Assembly (NCBI GenBank): GCA_934408795.1
Contig: CAKRVQ010000090.1
Coordinates: forward strand, 1-5,409
DNA from: an uncultured Eubacteriales bacterium
GTDB taxonomy: Bacteria > Bacillota > Clostridia > Oscillospirales > Acutalibacteraceae
DNA length: 5,409 bases
Direction of reading: 5' to 3'
Notes under the pieces: model-generated
Database searches by the model: none
Told to the model about the DNA's origin: nothing
What the model saw: the letters and a program-made list of their open reading frames with translations, nothing else
In this document: piece by piece, positions 1 through 5,409 of the stretch
Layout: the number at the start of each line of letters is the position of its first letter
Position numbering within the stretch: the stretch's first letter is position 1
Made by a program: the position numbers and the translations under genes

Positions 1-39
1 TTCCGTATTTAATGATACTACAAGTCAGGGGAAAATTCC

Positions 40-1392
40 ATGCCTAAAAAAATAAATTGTTTTTTTATCGCACTTTTAACGGCAATAACGGTCGTTATGC
101 CTGCAAATGCCTTTACCCCGTCGGGATTTGAGGTCAATGCCGCAAACGCCGTTGTCGCTTCATATGATACGGGAGAGTATATATTCAATAAGAACGGTGA
201 CGGCACCGCAAATATAGCTGCCCTCAATATGGTTATGTCGGCACTTGTCATCGCCGAAAAATGCGAAGATCTCGACGCATACAACGCCGAAATGACCCTC
301 GGGATAAAAAAGCAGTTCCTCGGGACAGGCCTTGCGGTTATGAATCTGAAAATAGGCGGGAAGTACTCGGTCCGCGAACTGCTTTCCTTAGCATTGATAG
401 GAACATACAGTGACGCTATGTATCTTGCCGCGTTGACCGTGTTCGGAGATGTCGGCTCCTGTATAACGGCGATGAATGAGAAAGCAGCCGCGCTCGGCAT
501 GACAAACACGGTCTTTACCGATGTCAACGGATTCGACTCCACCCAGTACTCCACCGCAAAAGAAGTATCGGTTATGTTCCGCGCCGCTTGTGAAAATTCG
601 GCGATCAAAGAGATAATGAGCACGAGAAAATACACTCTTTCCCCGAACGACTATCGCGAGACCGCCACAAACAACCAAAAGCAGGTCTCCTTTTCAAACT
701 CCTGTATGATAATAAATCCCGCCACCGTTCATTACTACAATAAGATCAAGGCGGGCAAGACGGGTACCACCGATGCCGCGGGCAGATGTATCGTGACCCT
801 GGCTGAGGAAAGCGGTGTAAGGTATATATGCGTTCTGCTCGGCGAGCCCGTCACAAAGGAAAAGGACAAAAACGGGAATACCGTCAGATATGATTTCAGA
901 GACACCAAAAATCTCGCGGGCTGGGCGTTGTCGAACTTCTCATACCGCGCGGTGGTGCAGAAAGGGGACATTGTCGGAGAGGTGCCGTGCGGTCTTTCAA
1001 ACGACACCGACAGAATATCCGCAGCCGCTGCGGGCGATCTGTATGCGACCCTTCCCGTAAAGAGTGATAATTCGACCGTGGAATTCAATTGTAAATACAA
1101 TAAGGAAAAGTTCAACGCGCCGATAAAGGCGGGAGAAAGTATGGGCACTGCCGAGGTCCTCTACGGCGGGGAGGTCATAGGAACGGTTGACCTTGTAGCC
1201 GCGACGGATGTGGAATCGAGTATGATGCTGGTCATCAAAAACGCCTTCGGATCAGTGCTCGGTTCAAAATGGTTCAAGTCCCTGCTGCTCATTGCGGCGG
1301 CGATAGCGGCGGCTTTTATCCTTACGGTGATCATAATCAACGTGTCAAACAAAGTAAAGCGCTCTAAAAAGGTGCATAAGGACGATTATTGA
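40..1392 (+). CDS. Catalytically degenerate S11 D-Ala-D-Ala carboxypeptidase homologue, membrane-anchored
   Basis: This 450-aa protein has the architecture of low-molecular-weight PBPs (peptidase S11, DacA/DacF/PBP5), which normally trim the terminal D-Ala from peptidoglycan stem peptides outside the membrane. A signal peptide spans residues 1-24 (KK, hydrophobic core, PANA then F). The S11 domain (about 34-270) opens with AVVASYDTGEYIFNKN. A PBP5_C-like beta domain (about 302-390) follows, then a TM anchor (about 414-435) with a basic tail. At the SxxK position, where the family reads PASLTKIMTALV, this protein reads IAALNMVMSALV: the nucleophile Ser is Ala61 and the Lys is Met64. The SxN motif (SGNDA) reads TYSDA at 122-126. 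Only KTG (240-242) is intact, followed by TTDAAGRCIV. The frame is otherwise open and full length, so it reads as a pseudoenzyme and not a decayed gene; a role in peptidoglycan binding or regulation is inference. The ATG at 40 is chosen because AGGGGA (27-32) precedes it by 7 nt. Confidence 0.88.
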   Translation: MPKKINCFFIALLTAITVVMPANAFTPSGFEVNAANAVVASYDTGEYIFNKNGDGTANIAALNMVMSALVIAEKCEDLDAYNAEMTLGIKKQFLGTGLAVMNLKIGGKYSVRELLSLALIGTYSDAMYLAALTVFGDVGSCITAMNEKAAALGMTNTVFTDVNGFDSTQYSTAKEVSVMFRAACENSAIKEIMSTRKYTLSPNDYRETATNNQKQVSFSNSCMIINPATVHYYNKIKAGKTGTTDAAGRCIVTLAEESGVRYICVLLGEPVTKEKDKNGNTVRYDFRDTKNLAGWALSNFSYRAVVQKGDIVGEVPCGLSNDTDRISAAAAGDLYATLPVKSDNSTVEFNCKYNKEKFNAPIKAGESMGTAEVLYGGEVIGTVDLVAATDVESSMMLVIKNAFGSVLGSKWFKSLLLIAAAIAAAFILTVIIINVSNKVKRSKKVHKDDY

Positions 1393-1397
1393 TCCGC

Positions 1398-1436
1398 GCG
1401 GGCACCCTTCGTTCATACGAAGGGTGCCCGCTTTAT
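1398..1436 (+). terminator. Hairpin terminator of the S11 homologue
   Basis: A perfect 15-bp inverted repeat (1398-1412 with 1417-1431; arm GCGGGCACCCTTCGT) with a TCAT loop begins 5 bp after the TGA stop. The T-tract is short (TTTAT), so termination may lean on stem strength. The stem is symmetrical but has no A-tract on its left, so it fits the plus strand best. Confidence 0.8.
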
Positions 1437-1460
1437 CATACGAGTACGGAAGTCGAAAGA

Positions 1461-1641
1461 GCCTCTGCAGCGCCGCGACGCGCCGAAGGCGCGTCCTGTG
1501 AAAACGGGCAGCCTCACCGAAACGGCAGGATTCGCCCTGCTAAAAAGATTGCGGGAGCGGAGTGATATTGTCCCCGCTTTCCGCTTGCGGCTGCCCGTTT
1601 TTATGCGCCCCGCTCCGCGGGGCGCGCGGCGCTGCAGAGGC
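1461..1641. repeat. Nested inverted-repeat element with cloverleaf-like fold
   Basis: A 181-bp element lies between two convergent genes. Its outer arms are a perfect 17-bp inverted repeat: GCCTCTGCAGCGCCGCG at 1461-1477 pairs with 1625-1641. Inside are three further helices in order. (i) A hairpin at 1477-1495, 8 bp with GAA loop (GACGCGCC/GGCGCGTC). (ii) A perfect 13-bp helix, AAAACGGGCAGCC at 1501-1513 with 1589-1601, followed by TTTTTAT and itself enclosing a GCAGG/CCTGC hairpin (1525-1540) and a GCGG-n2-GCGG / CCGC-n3-CCGC hairpin (1551-1584). (iii) A 9-bp hairpin, GCGCCCCGC-tcc-GCGGGGCGC, at 1605-1625. The helices abut almost without gaps. It could be a REP/MITE-like palindromic element, a structured RNA in the 3' region of either flanking transcript, or an elaborate bidirectional terminator. 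I do not recognise a named family, and no flanking target-site duplication is visible. Confidence 0.75.
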
Positions 1642-1751
1642 GCACCTTTTCACCTCTCGGCAGTCACCCCCTCGGCAACCGGCCCGCGGGGCGTTTTTAT
1701 CTCGGGCTGCACTCGGAACTCCGAACCGCCGCTTCCCGATGTCCCGAAGCC
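1642..1751. other. GC-rich remainder of the convergent intergenic region
   Basis: No gene is supported here. CTCGGCA occurs twice, 15 bp apart (1656-1662 and 1671-1677). CCGCGGGGCG (1684-1693) repeats the right arm of the preceding hairpin (1615-1624) and runs into TTTTTAT (1694-1700), which gives it a terminator-like end if it pairs with 1606-1613. A weak TCGG-aact-CCGA hairpin lies near 1713-1724. No convincing simple terminator for the minus-strand regulator is present close to its stop. Confidence 0.45.
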
Positions 1752-2615
1752 TTATCGCCCGTCATCTTTCGCCTGCTTCGGACCGTCCTTTGATTCCGCT
1801 GAGATCTTTTTGTACTTCAGCGGAGTCTCGCCGAACATGGAATAAAAATCCGAAATGAAATGCGAGCAGTCCGAAAACCCCGTGGCGTAACACGCCTCGC
1901 TCACGGTCTTGCCGTCCCGCAGCAAGACCGCCGCTTCGCAAAGACGGTATTCTTTCAGAAACTGTCTCGGCGTCTTTCTCAAAAATTCGGTAAAGTGACG
2001 CTCAAGGGTGTTGACGCTGACCCTTGCGTTCTCGGCAATTTCCGAGACGGTGATCCTCATATTATAGTTTTGCGATATGTAGCCGATCGCGTACATAATA
2101 TCCGACGGCAGCATTCTTTCCGCAGCGGCGGACACCTTTTTTACGGCGGAGGAAAGTATTCCGAAGAATTCAAGTACCGCCGCTTCACGCTCAAACGGCT
2201 CGTCGCACATACCAAAAAGCGCAAAAAGACTTTTGTCGATCCTTTTCAACTCCGCTTCGCTCAGCTTCAGCGAAACGGTGCTGCCGCTGCCGCCGAACAG
2301 TCGCTTCCCGATCGGGTCGTCGACCTTGACGGTGGCTATGATCCATATATGATCGTGCTCCCTCCTGCGATCCTCGTATACGCAGTGATGAATAACACCC
2401 GGCGGTATTATAAGGGCGCTCCCTCTTTCTATGGGGTACAGCCTGTCATTTACAATAAAGCATACATCACCCGATAGATTTACATATATCTCGGTTCCCT
2501 CGTGCGAGTGGGGAAGATCGTCGTTATAATTGAGAGTCCCCGAATCGCGTGCCGCAGTCAGAGAAAACTCAAAATCGGGAAGACCGCAAAAACGGTCCTT
2601 CGTATGCATTTTCAT
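1752..2615 (-). CDS. AraC-family transcriptional regulator with N-terminal cupin sensor
   Basis: This 287-aa protein has the usual length and order of cupin-type AraC/XylS regulators, cytosolic DNA-binding proteins that usually sense a small molecule through the N-terminal domain. The cupin (about 25-95) matches both conserved motifs: HSHEGTEIYVNLSG (36-49; HxH-x3-E-x6-G) and GSALIIPPGVIH (65-76; G-x5-PxG-x2-H). The putative metal or ligand residues are therefore H36, H38, E42 and H76. The C-terminal domain carries two helix-turn-helix units: ITVSEIAENARVSVNTLERHF (188-208, read as two overlapping stretches) and TVSEACYATGFSDCSHFISDF (237-257), the latter ending in the family's FGETPLKYKK. 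The start at 2615 (MKMHTKD) is chosen over an upstream in-frame ATG at 2699 because GGAGGAA (2621-2627) sits 5 nt before it. It is divergent from an EamA-type transporter, its most plausible target besides its own promoter. The inducer is unknown. Confidence 0.92.
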   Translation of the reverse strand: MKMHTKDRFCGLPDFEFSLTAARDSGTLNYNDDLPHSHEGTEIYVNLSGDVCFIVNDRLYPIERGSALIIPPGVIHHCVYEDRRREHDHIWIIATVKVDDPIGKRLFGGSGSTVSLKLSEAELKRIDKSLFALFGMCDEPFEREAAVLEFFGILSSAVKKVSAAAERMLPSDIMYAIGYISQNYNMRITVSEIAENARVSVNTLERHFTEFLRKTPRQFLKEYRLCEAAVLLRDGKTVSEACYATGFSDCSHFISDFYSMFGETPLKYKKISAESKDGPKQAKDDGR

Positions 2616-2644
2616 AACTCTTCCTCCGAATATAAAAAAAGATT

Positions 2645-2674
2645 CTATTGTGTTCTGTCGTGCCGCGTCTGCAT
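2645..2674 (-). other. Possible 9-codon leader ORF upstream of the AraC regulator
   Basis: On the minus strand, GGAG followed 3 nt later by ATG opens a frame reading MQTRHDRTQ then TAG, ending 29 nt before the regulator's ATG and inside its predicted 5' UTR. The stretch ATATTCGGAG in front of it is identical to the one carrying the regulator's own Shine-Dalgarno (2624-2633), as if an initiation region had been duplicated. The SD-to-ATG spacing is short, so translation is doubtful. Confidence 0.15.
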
Positions 2675-2679
2675 ACTCT

Positions 2680-2695
2680 CCGAATATCGATTCGG
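2680..2695. promoter_or_regulatory. Palindrome, candidate operator or 5'-UTR hairpin
   Basis: CCGAAT-atcg-ATTCGG is a perfect 6-bp inverted repeat with a 4-nt centre. It lies just downstream of the predicted start of transcription of the AraC regulator. As DNA it could be an operator; as RNA it could form a small hairpin next to the GGAG of the possible leader ORF. Its left half is one of five TCCGA boxes in this region. Confidence 0.35.
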
Positions 2696-2717
2696 GCACG
2701 GATCCGATATATTGGTG

Positions 2718-2745
2718 ATTATATCATATTTTTTGCCGAAAACAA
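2718..2745 (-). promoter_or_regulatory. Promoter of the AraC regulator (extended -10)
   Basis: Read on the minus strand, TGATATAAT (2718-2726) is a consensus -10 with the TGn extension. TTGTTT (2740-2745) lies 16 bp upstream as a partial -35. The predicted transcript begins near 2711, giving a 5' UTR of about 95 nt. Confidence 0.65.
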
Positions 2746-2767
2746 GATATTTTTTTCCGAATTGTTG

Positions 2768-2776
2768 TGATATTAT
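2768..2776 (+). promoter_or_regulatory. Promoter of the EamA transporter (extended -10)
   Basis: TGATATTAT is an extended -10 close to consensus, with no good -35 at 16-18 bp. The expected start near 2783 lies downstream of the in-frame GTG at 2767, which excludes that GTG as the start on this transcript. The two promoters face away from each other with starts about 70 bp apart, so one bound regulator could affect both. Confidence 0.5.
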
Positions 2777-2823
2777 ATCCGATGCAAATTCAGAACACTA
2801 TGACTTTTCGGGATGTAACGGTT

Positions 2824-3744
2824 ATGGAAAACATTTCACCTTATGTACTTCTTGCAGTAACCATGGCGGCATGCCTCTTTGCGTATCTTCTTAAAAACCT
2901 GTATTCCAAAAAATATCAGAAAAAGGCTTCCGACCCGTATATGTTTTCGGCGGTGACAAGCGTGATCTCGGCGGCTACTGTCGCGGCGGTGTCGGGCGGC
3001 ATCGGTTCGGTGTCAAAAACGACCCTCATATTTGCGCTGGTCTACGGTATCGACTGCGCGGTGCAGACCGTGGCACTTGCTCTCGCATTGCAGACGGGAC
3101 CGCTCTCATATTCATCGGTGATCGTGTCACTGTCGACCGTAATACCCGCCTTTTCGGGATGGGTCTTTTGGAACGAAAAGATAACCGCCCTCAGACTTGT
3201 CGGGATTCTTTTGATGATAGCCTGCTTTGTCTTCTCGGCGAAGAAAGAAGAGGAAGGCAAAAAAGCACAGAAGCAATGGTACATTCACGCCGCCCTTTCC
3301 TTCCTCACAACGGGACTGTGCGGAGTGATACAAAAAATGTACGGTAAGACCGCCGTTTCAGGTGAAACGGCGGGTTTTGTAGTCACCGCCTTCGCCTTTT
3401 CTACACTTGTTTCGCTCATTATGTTTGCCGTGTTTAAGCTTAAGGAAAGAAAGACCGCACATAACGGGCATAATCGGGACGAGACGATAAAAAAAGCGAA
3501 AAGCAACTGCATCATCCCGGCAGCCGTTCTTGTTGCGACCGGAATATGCGTGGGACTTAACAATCAGATAAACCTATACCTTGCAGGTATCATGGACAGT
3601 GCATTTTTCTTTCCAGTAGTAAACGGGGGAAACCTTTTGCTTGTCACCTTGTTTTCGGTGACGGTGTTCGGCGAGCGCCCGAGCCTGCGGCAGTGGATAG
3701 GTCTTGCCCTCGGATGCGCCTCGGTGGTTATGCTCTGCCTGTGA
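2824..3744 (+). CDS. EamA/DMT-superfamily 10-TM transporter
   Basis: This 306-aa integral membrane protein has ten predicted helices in two homologous five-helix halves, the standard EamA (DMT superfamily) layout and length. Approximate helices are 5-27, 38-58, 66-90, 96-116, 123-139, 152-173, 182-204, 229-253, 259-281 and 288-306. The halves end alike: FWNEKITALRLVGILLMIA (116-134) and FGERPSLRQWIGLALGCAS (282-300), each with a Glu (E118, E284) before the last helix. A charged cytosolic-type loop (205-227) follows helix 7. EamA proteins export or import small metabolites such as amino acids, but sequence alone does not give the substrate. The ATG at 2824 is preferred because the first helix follows directly and GGGAT (2810-2814) lies 9 nt upstream; in-frame ATGs at 2782 and 2800 and a GTG at 2767 are possible but less likely. 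It shares its control region with the divergent AraC regulator. Confidence 0.88.
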   Translation: MENISPYVLLAVTMAACLFAYLLKNLYSKKYQKKASDPYMFSAVTSVISAATVAAVSGGIGSVSKTTLIFALVYGIDCAVQTVALALALQTGPLSYSSVIVSLSTVIPAFSGWVFWNEKITALRLVGILLMIACFVFSAKKEEEGKKAQKQWYIHAALSFLTTGLCGVIQKMYGKTAVSGETAGFVVTAFAFSTLVSLIMFAVFKLKERKTAHNGHNRDETIKKAKSNCIIPAAVLVATGICVGLNNQINLYLAGIMDSAFFFPVVNGGNLLLVTLFSVTVFGERPSLRQWIGLALGCASVVMLCL

Positions 3745-3866
3745 TCAGTCGATGCGGTGTGTAAAGGCCTGCATTCCTGTTTTCAAAAGCGATAGCGATG
3801 GTCTTTTTCAAAAAACGGTAGACCTAAAAAAAGAGTAAAAATACTGCCGCTTACCTTACAAAACGA

Positions 3867-3921
3867 TAAAAAATGCCGCCCTTGGTCGAATCGCACCGCA
3901 GTGCGATTCGCCGAGGGCGGC
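3867..3921 (-). terminator. Strong rho-independent terminator for the MFS gene
   Basis: The hairpin spans 3875-3921. An outer 11-bp stem (GCCGCCCTTGG with CCGAGGGCGGC, one G.U) and an inner 10-bp stem (CGAATCGCAC with GTGCGATTCG, loop CGCA) are separated by one bulged base. On the minus strand it runs straight into ATTTTTTATCG, a classical terminator tail about 110 bp beyond the MFS stop. A looser 10-bp inverted repeat, AAAAAGAGTA (3828-3837) with TACTCTTTTT (3933-3942), encloses it and ends in T's on the plus strand, so some use for the converging EamA transcript is possible. Confidence 0.75.
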
Positions 3922-3951
3922 GTGTTCGGTTATACTCTTTTTACCACAGAT

Positions 3952-3979
3952 AAAATCGTTGACGAACGGTTCATCAACG
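3952..3979 (-). terminator. Weak promoter-proximal terminator-like hairpin after the MFS gene
   Basis: CGTTGA (3957-3962) pairs with TCAACG (3974-3979), then a C.A mismatch, then GAA/TTC around a CGG loop. On the minus strand it is followed by ATTTTA. It precedes the stronger hairpin, so the MFS transcript would meet two in tandem. The stem is AT-balanced and short, so it could be incidental. Confidence 0.35.
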
Positions 3980-4031
3980 GTCATCCGAAAACTCATCTTT
4001 ACTTTATTCGTGGGTGAAAAGGAGATCTATA

Positions 4032-5339
4032 TCATTTTTCCGAATTTTTGATCTTGTTAAGCAGACCTACCGATCCGAGACTGATTGCCAGTCCGACGGC
4101 TCCCGCAACACACCATGTGACCATCATTCCGCTCCACCCGAATGCGTTAGTGACCTCCGCCCCTCCATAGATCGAAAGAGCACTGCCTATATAGGTGGCA
4201 GAGTTAATCAGGCCTGCAATAAGAGACGGTCTTCCATATTTTGCATAGTGCTGGACCGCCATACAGGTGTACATAATATTGATACCGTGCGTACCGCCGT
4301 TCACAAGAGTCAGAAGAGCAACCGACAATGCCGGGCTGCTGCCGTAAGAGAAGCAAAGTATCAAATTTGAAACAAAGCAGACCGCGAAAAACGCTGCCGA
4401 GCAGAGAGATTCGTTTGTAATACAGTGGCGAAATATATATGCCGCGGCAAATGAAACGATCACGCCGAATACCGGCAGTCCGAGTCCTGTCAGAATGGAG
4501 GACGCGGAAGAAAAGTTGAACTGCTCCGAAATATAGGTCGGCATCCAGGTCATTATTCCGTCTCGGAGCAGGCCTTGAGCAACTATCGCTATCATCGCAA
4601 AAACAAGATAGATGACCGCTGCAGGGGGCATTTTTTCCTTTGTACCGTCCTTTTGGGTTGCACTCTCGGTGATCGACGGCAGCGTCAGCTCACCCTTCAG
4701 CGCATCGGTGATCTGCCCTATCTTCAGCATCCATATTATTGCCATCGCCACTGCGATTCCCGCAGAGACAAGGAATACAACGCGCCAATCGAAAATATCG
4801 ATTATAACAGGTGAAAAAAGATAAACAATAAATGTGCCGATATGACCGCCCCAACCGATAATAATTATCCGCTTTCTGTAGGTCTCGGCATCAAGATGAT
4901 TCAGCAGTATCTTAACGATCGGAGGCCACATAAGGGCTTGAGCAAAGCCGTTTACCGCCCAAACGGCGGTCATCTGCGCAGTGTCGGTGGTTAAAGGAAT
5001 CAGAATATTCATTCCCGCCGTCAGAAGAAGACCGAAAAAAATTATCTTTTCAGGCTTTAATTTATCGCCGAGAAAGCCGCTTATGACCTGACCGAAACCG
5101 TAGGTTATAAACAGTGCGGTGAGTGCCATTGAAGCACTGCTTTTCGAATACCCCTCAGACTTGATTATCTCAACCAGTACGGCGCTGTAGTTGAGCCTTG
5201 TTAAGTAACTGACGGCGTATACGGCGGTGCAGAACAGTATCAGCAAATTAGTCTGCTTTTTCCGTATAACTTCGGTTACTACCGTATTTTTTGCCGCCGC
5301 CGATGCTTTGCTCAATATCTCTTTGCCGCGCGTACCCAT
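4032..5339 (-). CDS. MFS transporter, organophosphate:phosphate antiporter (GlpT/UhpT-like) family
   Basis: This 435-aa, twelve-helix protein sits in the cytoplasmic membrane, with a long cytosolic linker (about 206-238) between the two six-helix halves. It resembles the OPA family, whose members exchange sugar or glycerol phosphates for inorganic phosphate. Evidence: YLTRLNYSAVL (45-55) matches the GlpT region holding substrate Arg45; NGFAQALMWPP (130-140) matches the family's NGxxQGxGWPP; and LLRDGIMTWMPTYISE (257-272) matches GlpT LLRYGILDWSPTYLKE with Arg269. Both phosphate-binding arginines are thus present as R48 and R259. GWGGHIG (162-168) lies where GlpT has its helix-5 histidine, with a one-residue shift. 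The N-terminal 30 residues are hydrophilic. The start is the ATG at 5339, with GGGGG (5349-5353) 9 nt upstream. No phosphoester-metabolism gene is adjacent, so the actual substrate, and even phosphate exchange, is inference from the arginines. Confidence 0.85.
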   Translation of the reverse strand: MGTRGKEILSKASAAAKNTVVTEVIRKKQTNLLILFCTAVYAVSYLTRLNYSAVLVEIIKSEGYSKSSASMALTALFITYGFGQVISGFLGDKLKPEKIIFFGLLLTAGMNILIPLTTDTAQMTAVWAVNGFAQALMWPPIVKILLNHLDAETYRKRIIIIGWGGHIGTFIVYLFSPVIIDIFDWRVVFLVSAGIAVAMAIIWMLKIGQITDALKGELTLPSITESATQKDGTKEKMPPAAVIYLVFAMIAIVAQGLLRDGIMTWMPTYISEQFNFSSASSILTGLGLPVFGVIVSFAAAYIFRHCITNESLCSAAFFAVCFVSNLILCFSYGSSPALSVALLTLVNGGTHGINIMYTCMAVQHYAKYGRPSLIAGLINSATYIGSALSIYGGAEVTNAFGWSGMMVTWCVAGAVGLAISLGSVGLLNKIKNSEK

Positions 5340-5383
5340 CTGCCGTTTCCCCCGCTTTTATGCATTTTGTGTATACCTAAGAA

Positions 5384-5392
5384 ATTATAGCA
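5384..5392 (-). promoter_or_regulatory. Extended -10 promoter of the MFS gene
   Basis: Read on the minus strand, TGCTATAAT is a perfect extended -10. Transcription would begin near 5377, leaving a 5' UTR of about 38 nt. The -35 position falls at or beyond the window edge and cannot be judged. Confidence 0.65.
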
Positions 5393-5409
5393 TTTGCGAG
5401 GGGTATAGT

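Noticed and set aside
550..609. Alternative SxxK matches in the S11 homologue: STAK (171-174) and SAIK (187-190)
   Set aside because: They fall after the SxN position. STAK matches the family's ordinary YSTA segment and SAIK the following helix, neither of which is the catalytic SxxK site.
18..678. Long minus-strand open frames opposite the S11 homologue
   Set aside because: They are shadows of a well-supported coding frame with a signal peptide and family motifs, and have no ribosome site or recognisable domain.
1455..1648. Insertion-type target-site duplication around the nested inverted repeat
   Set aside because: The flanks (GAAAGA on the left, GCACCT on the right) do not match as direct repeats, so transposition is not supported from this copy alone.
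1498..1858. Two overlapping plus-strand open frames of about 100 codons
   Set aside because: They lie over the inverted-repeat element and antisense to the 3' end of the AraC gene, lack ribosome sites, and have low-complexity Pro/Arg/Ser-rich translations typical of GC-rich non-coding DNA.
2616..2699. 28-residue N-terminal extension of the AraC regulator from an ATG at 2699
   Set aside because: The ATG at 2615 has GGAGGAA at ideal spacing, and the extension resembles no AraC N-terminus.
2502..2894. Plus-strand open frame across the divergent promoter region
   Set aside because: It runs through the AraC start and both promoters, with a Cys/His-rich translation and no domain. It is explained by chance openness of AT-rich intergenic DNA.
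3800..3824. GGTCT/AGACC inverted repeat as the terminator of the EamA gene
   Set aside because: The stem is only 5 bp with a 15-nt loop, and it is followed by A's rather than T's on the plus strand.

Overview
The window looks like chromosomal DNA of a Gram-positive, Clostridia-type bacterium. The grounds are strong AGGGG/GGAGG ribosome binding sites, a membrane-anchored S11 (DacA/DacF-type) protein, TGnTATAAT extended -10 promoters, and ordinary chromosomal gene content of moderate GC. The placement is inferred from style; no marker gene is present. I see no phage, plasmid, transposase, CRISPR, rRNA or tRNA signal.

Layout. (1) 40-1392 (+): a secreted, C-terminally anchored homologue of D-alanyl-D-alanine carboxypeptidases (peptidase S11, PBP5-like). 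It keeps the KTG box but has lost both SxxK and SxN, so it is probably a pseudoenzyme. A 15-bp hairpin terminator follows. (2) 1393-1751: a convergent intergenic region holding a 181-bp element of nested inverted repeats (1461-1641) that can fold into a multi-branched cloverleaf-like structure, plus GC-rich sequence with short repeats. (3) 1752-2615 (-): an AraC-family regulator with an N-terminal cupin sensor. (4) 2616-2823: a divergent promoter region with two facing extended -10 promoters, five same-orientation TCCGA boxes, a CCGAAT-n4-ATTCGG palindrome and a possible 9-codon leader ORF. (5) 2824-3744 (+): a 10-TM EamA/DMT-superfamily transporter. (6) 3745-4031: a convergent intergenic region with two hairpins oriented to terminate the minus-strand gene to its right. 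(7) 4032-5339 (-): an MFS transporter resembling the organophosphate:phosphate antiporter (OPA; GlpT/UhpT) family, with its own extended -10 promoter at the right edge.

How the genes fit together. The divergent AraC regulator and EamA transporter form a plausible regulator/transporter pair sharing one control region; the small molecule is not evident. The S11 homologue and the OPA-type transporter look like independent single-gene units, each with its own terminator. No complete new multi-gene system is visible. The two observations most worth pursuing are the S11 protein with two of its three active-site motifs replaced, and the nested inverted-repeat element between the convergent genes.
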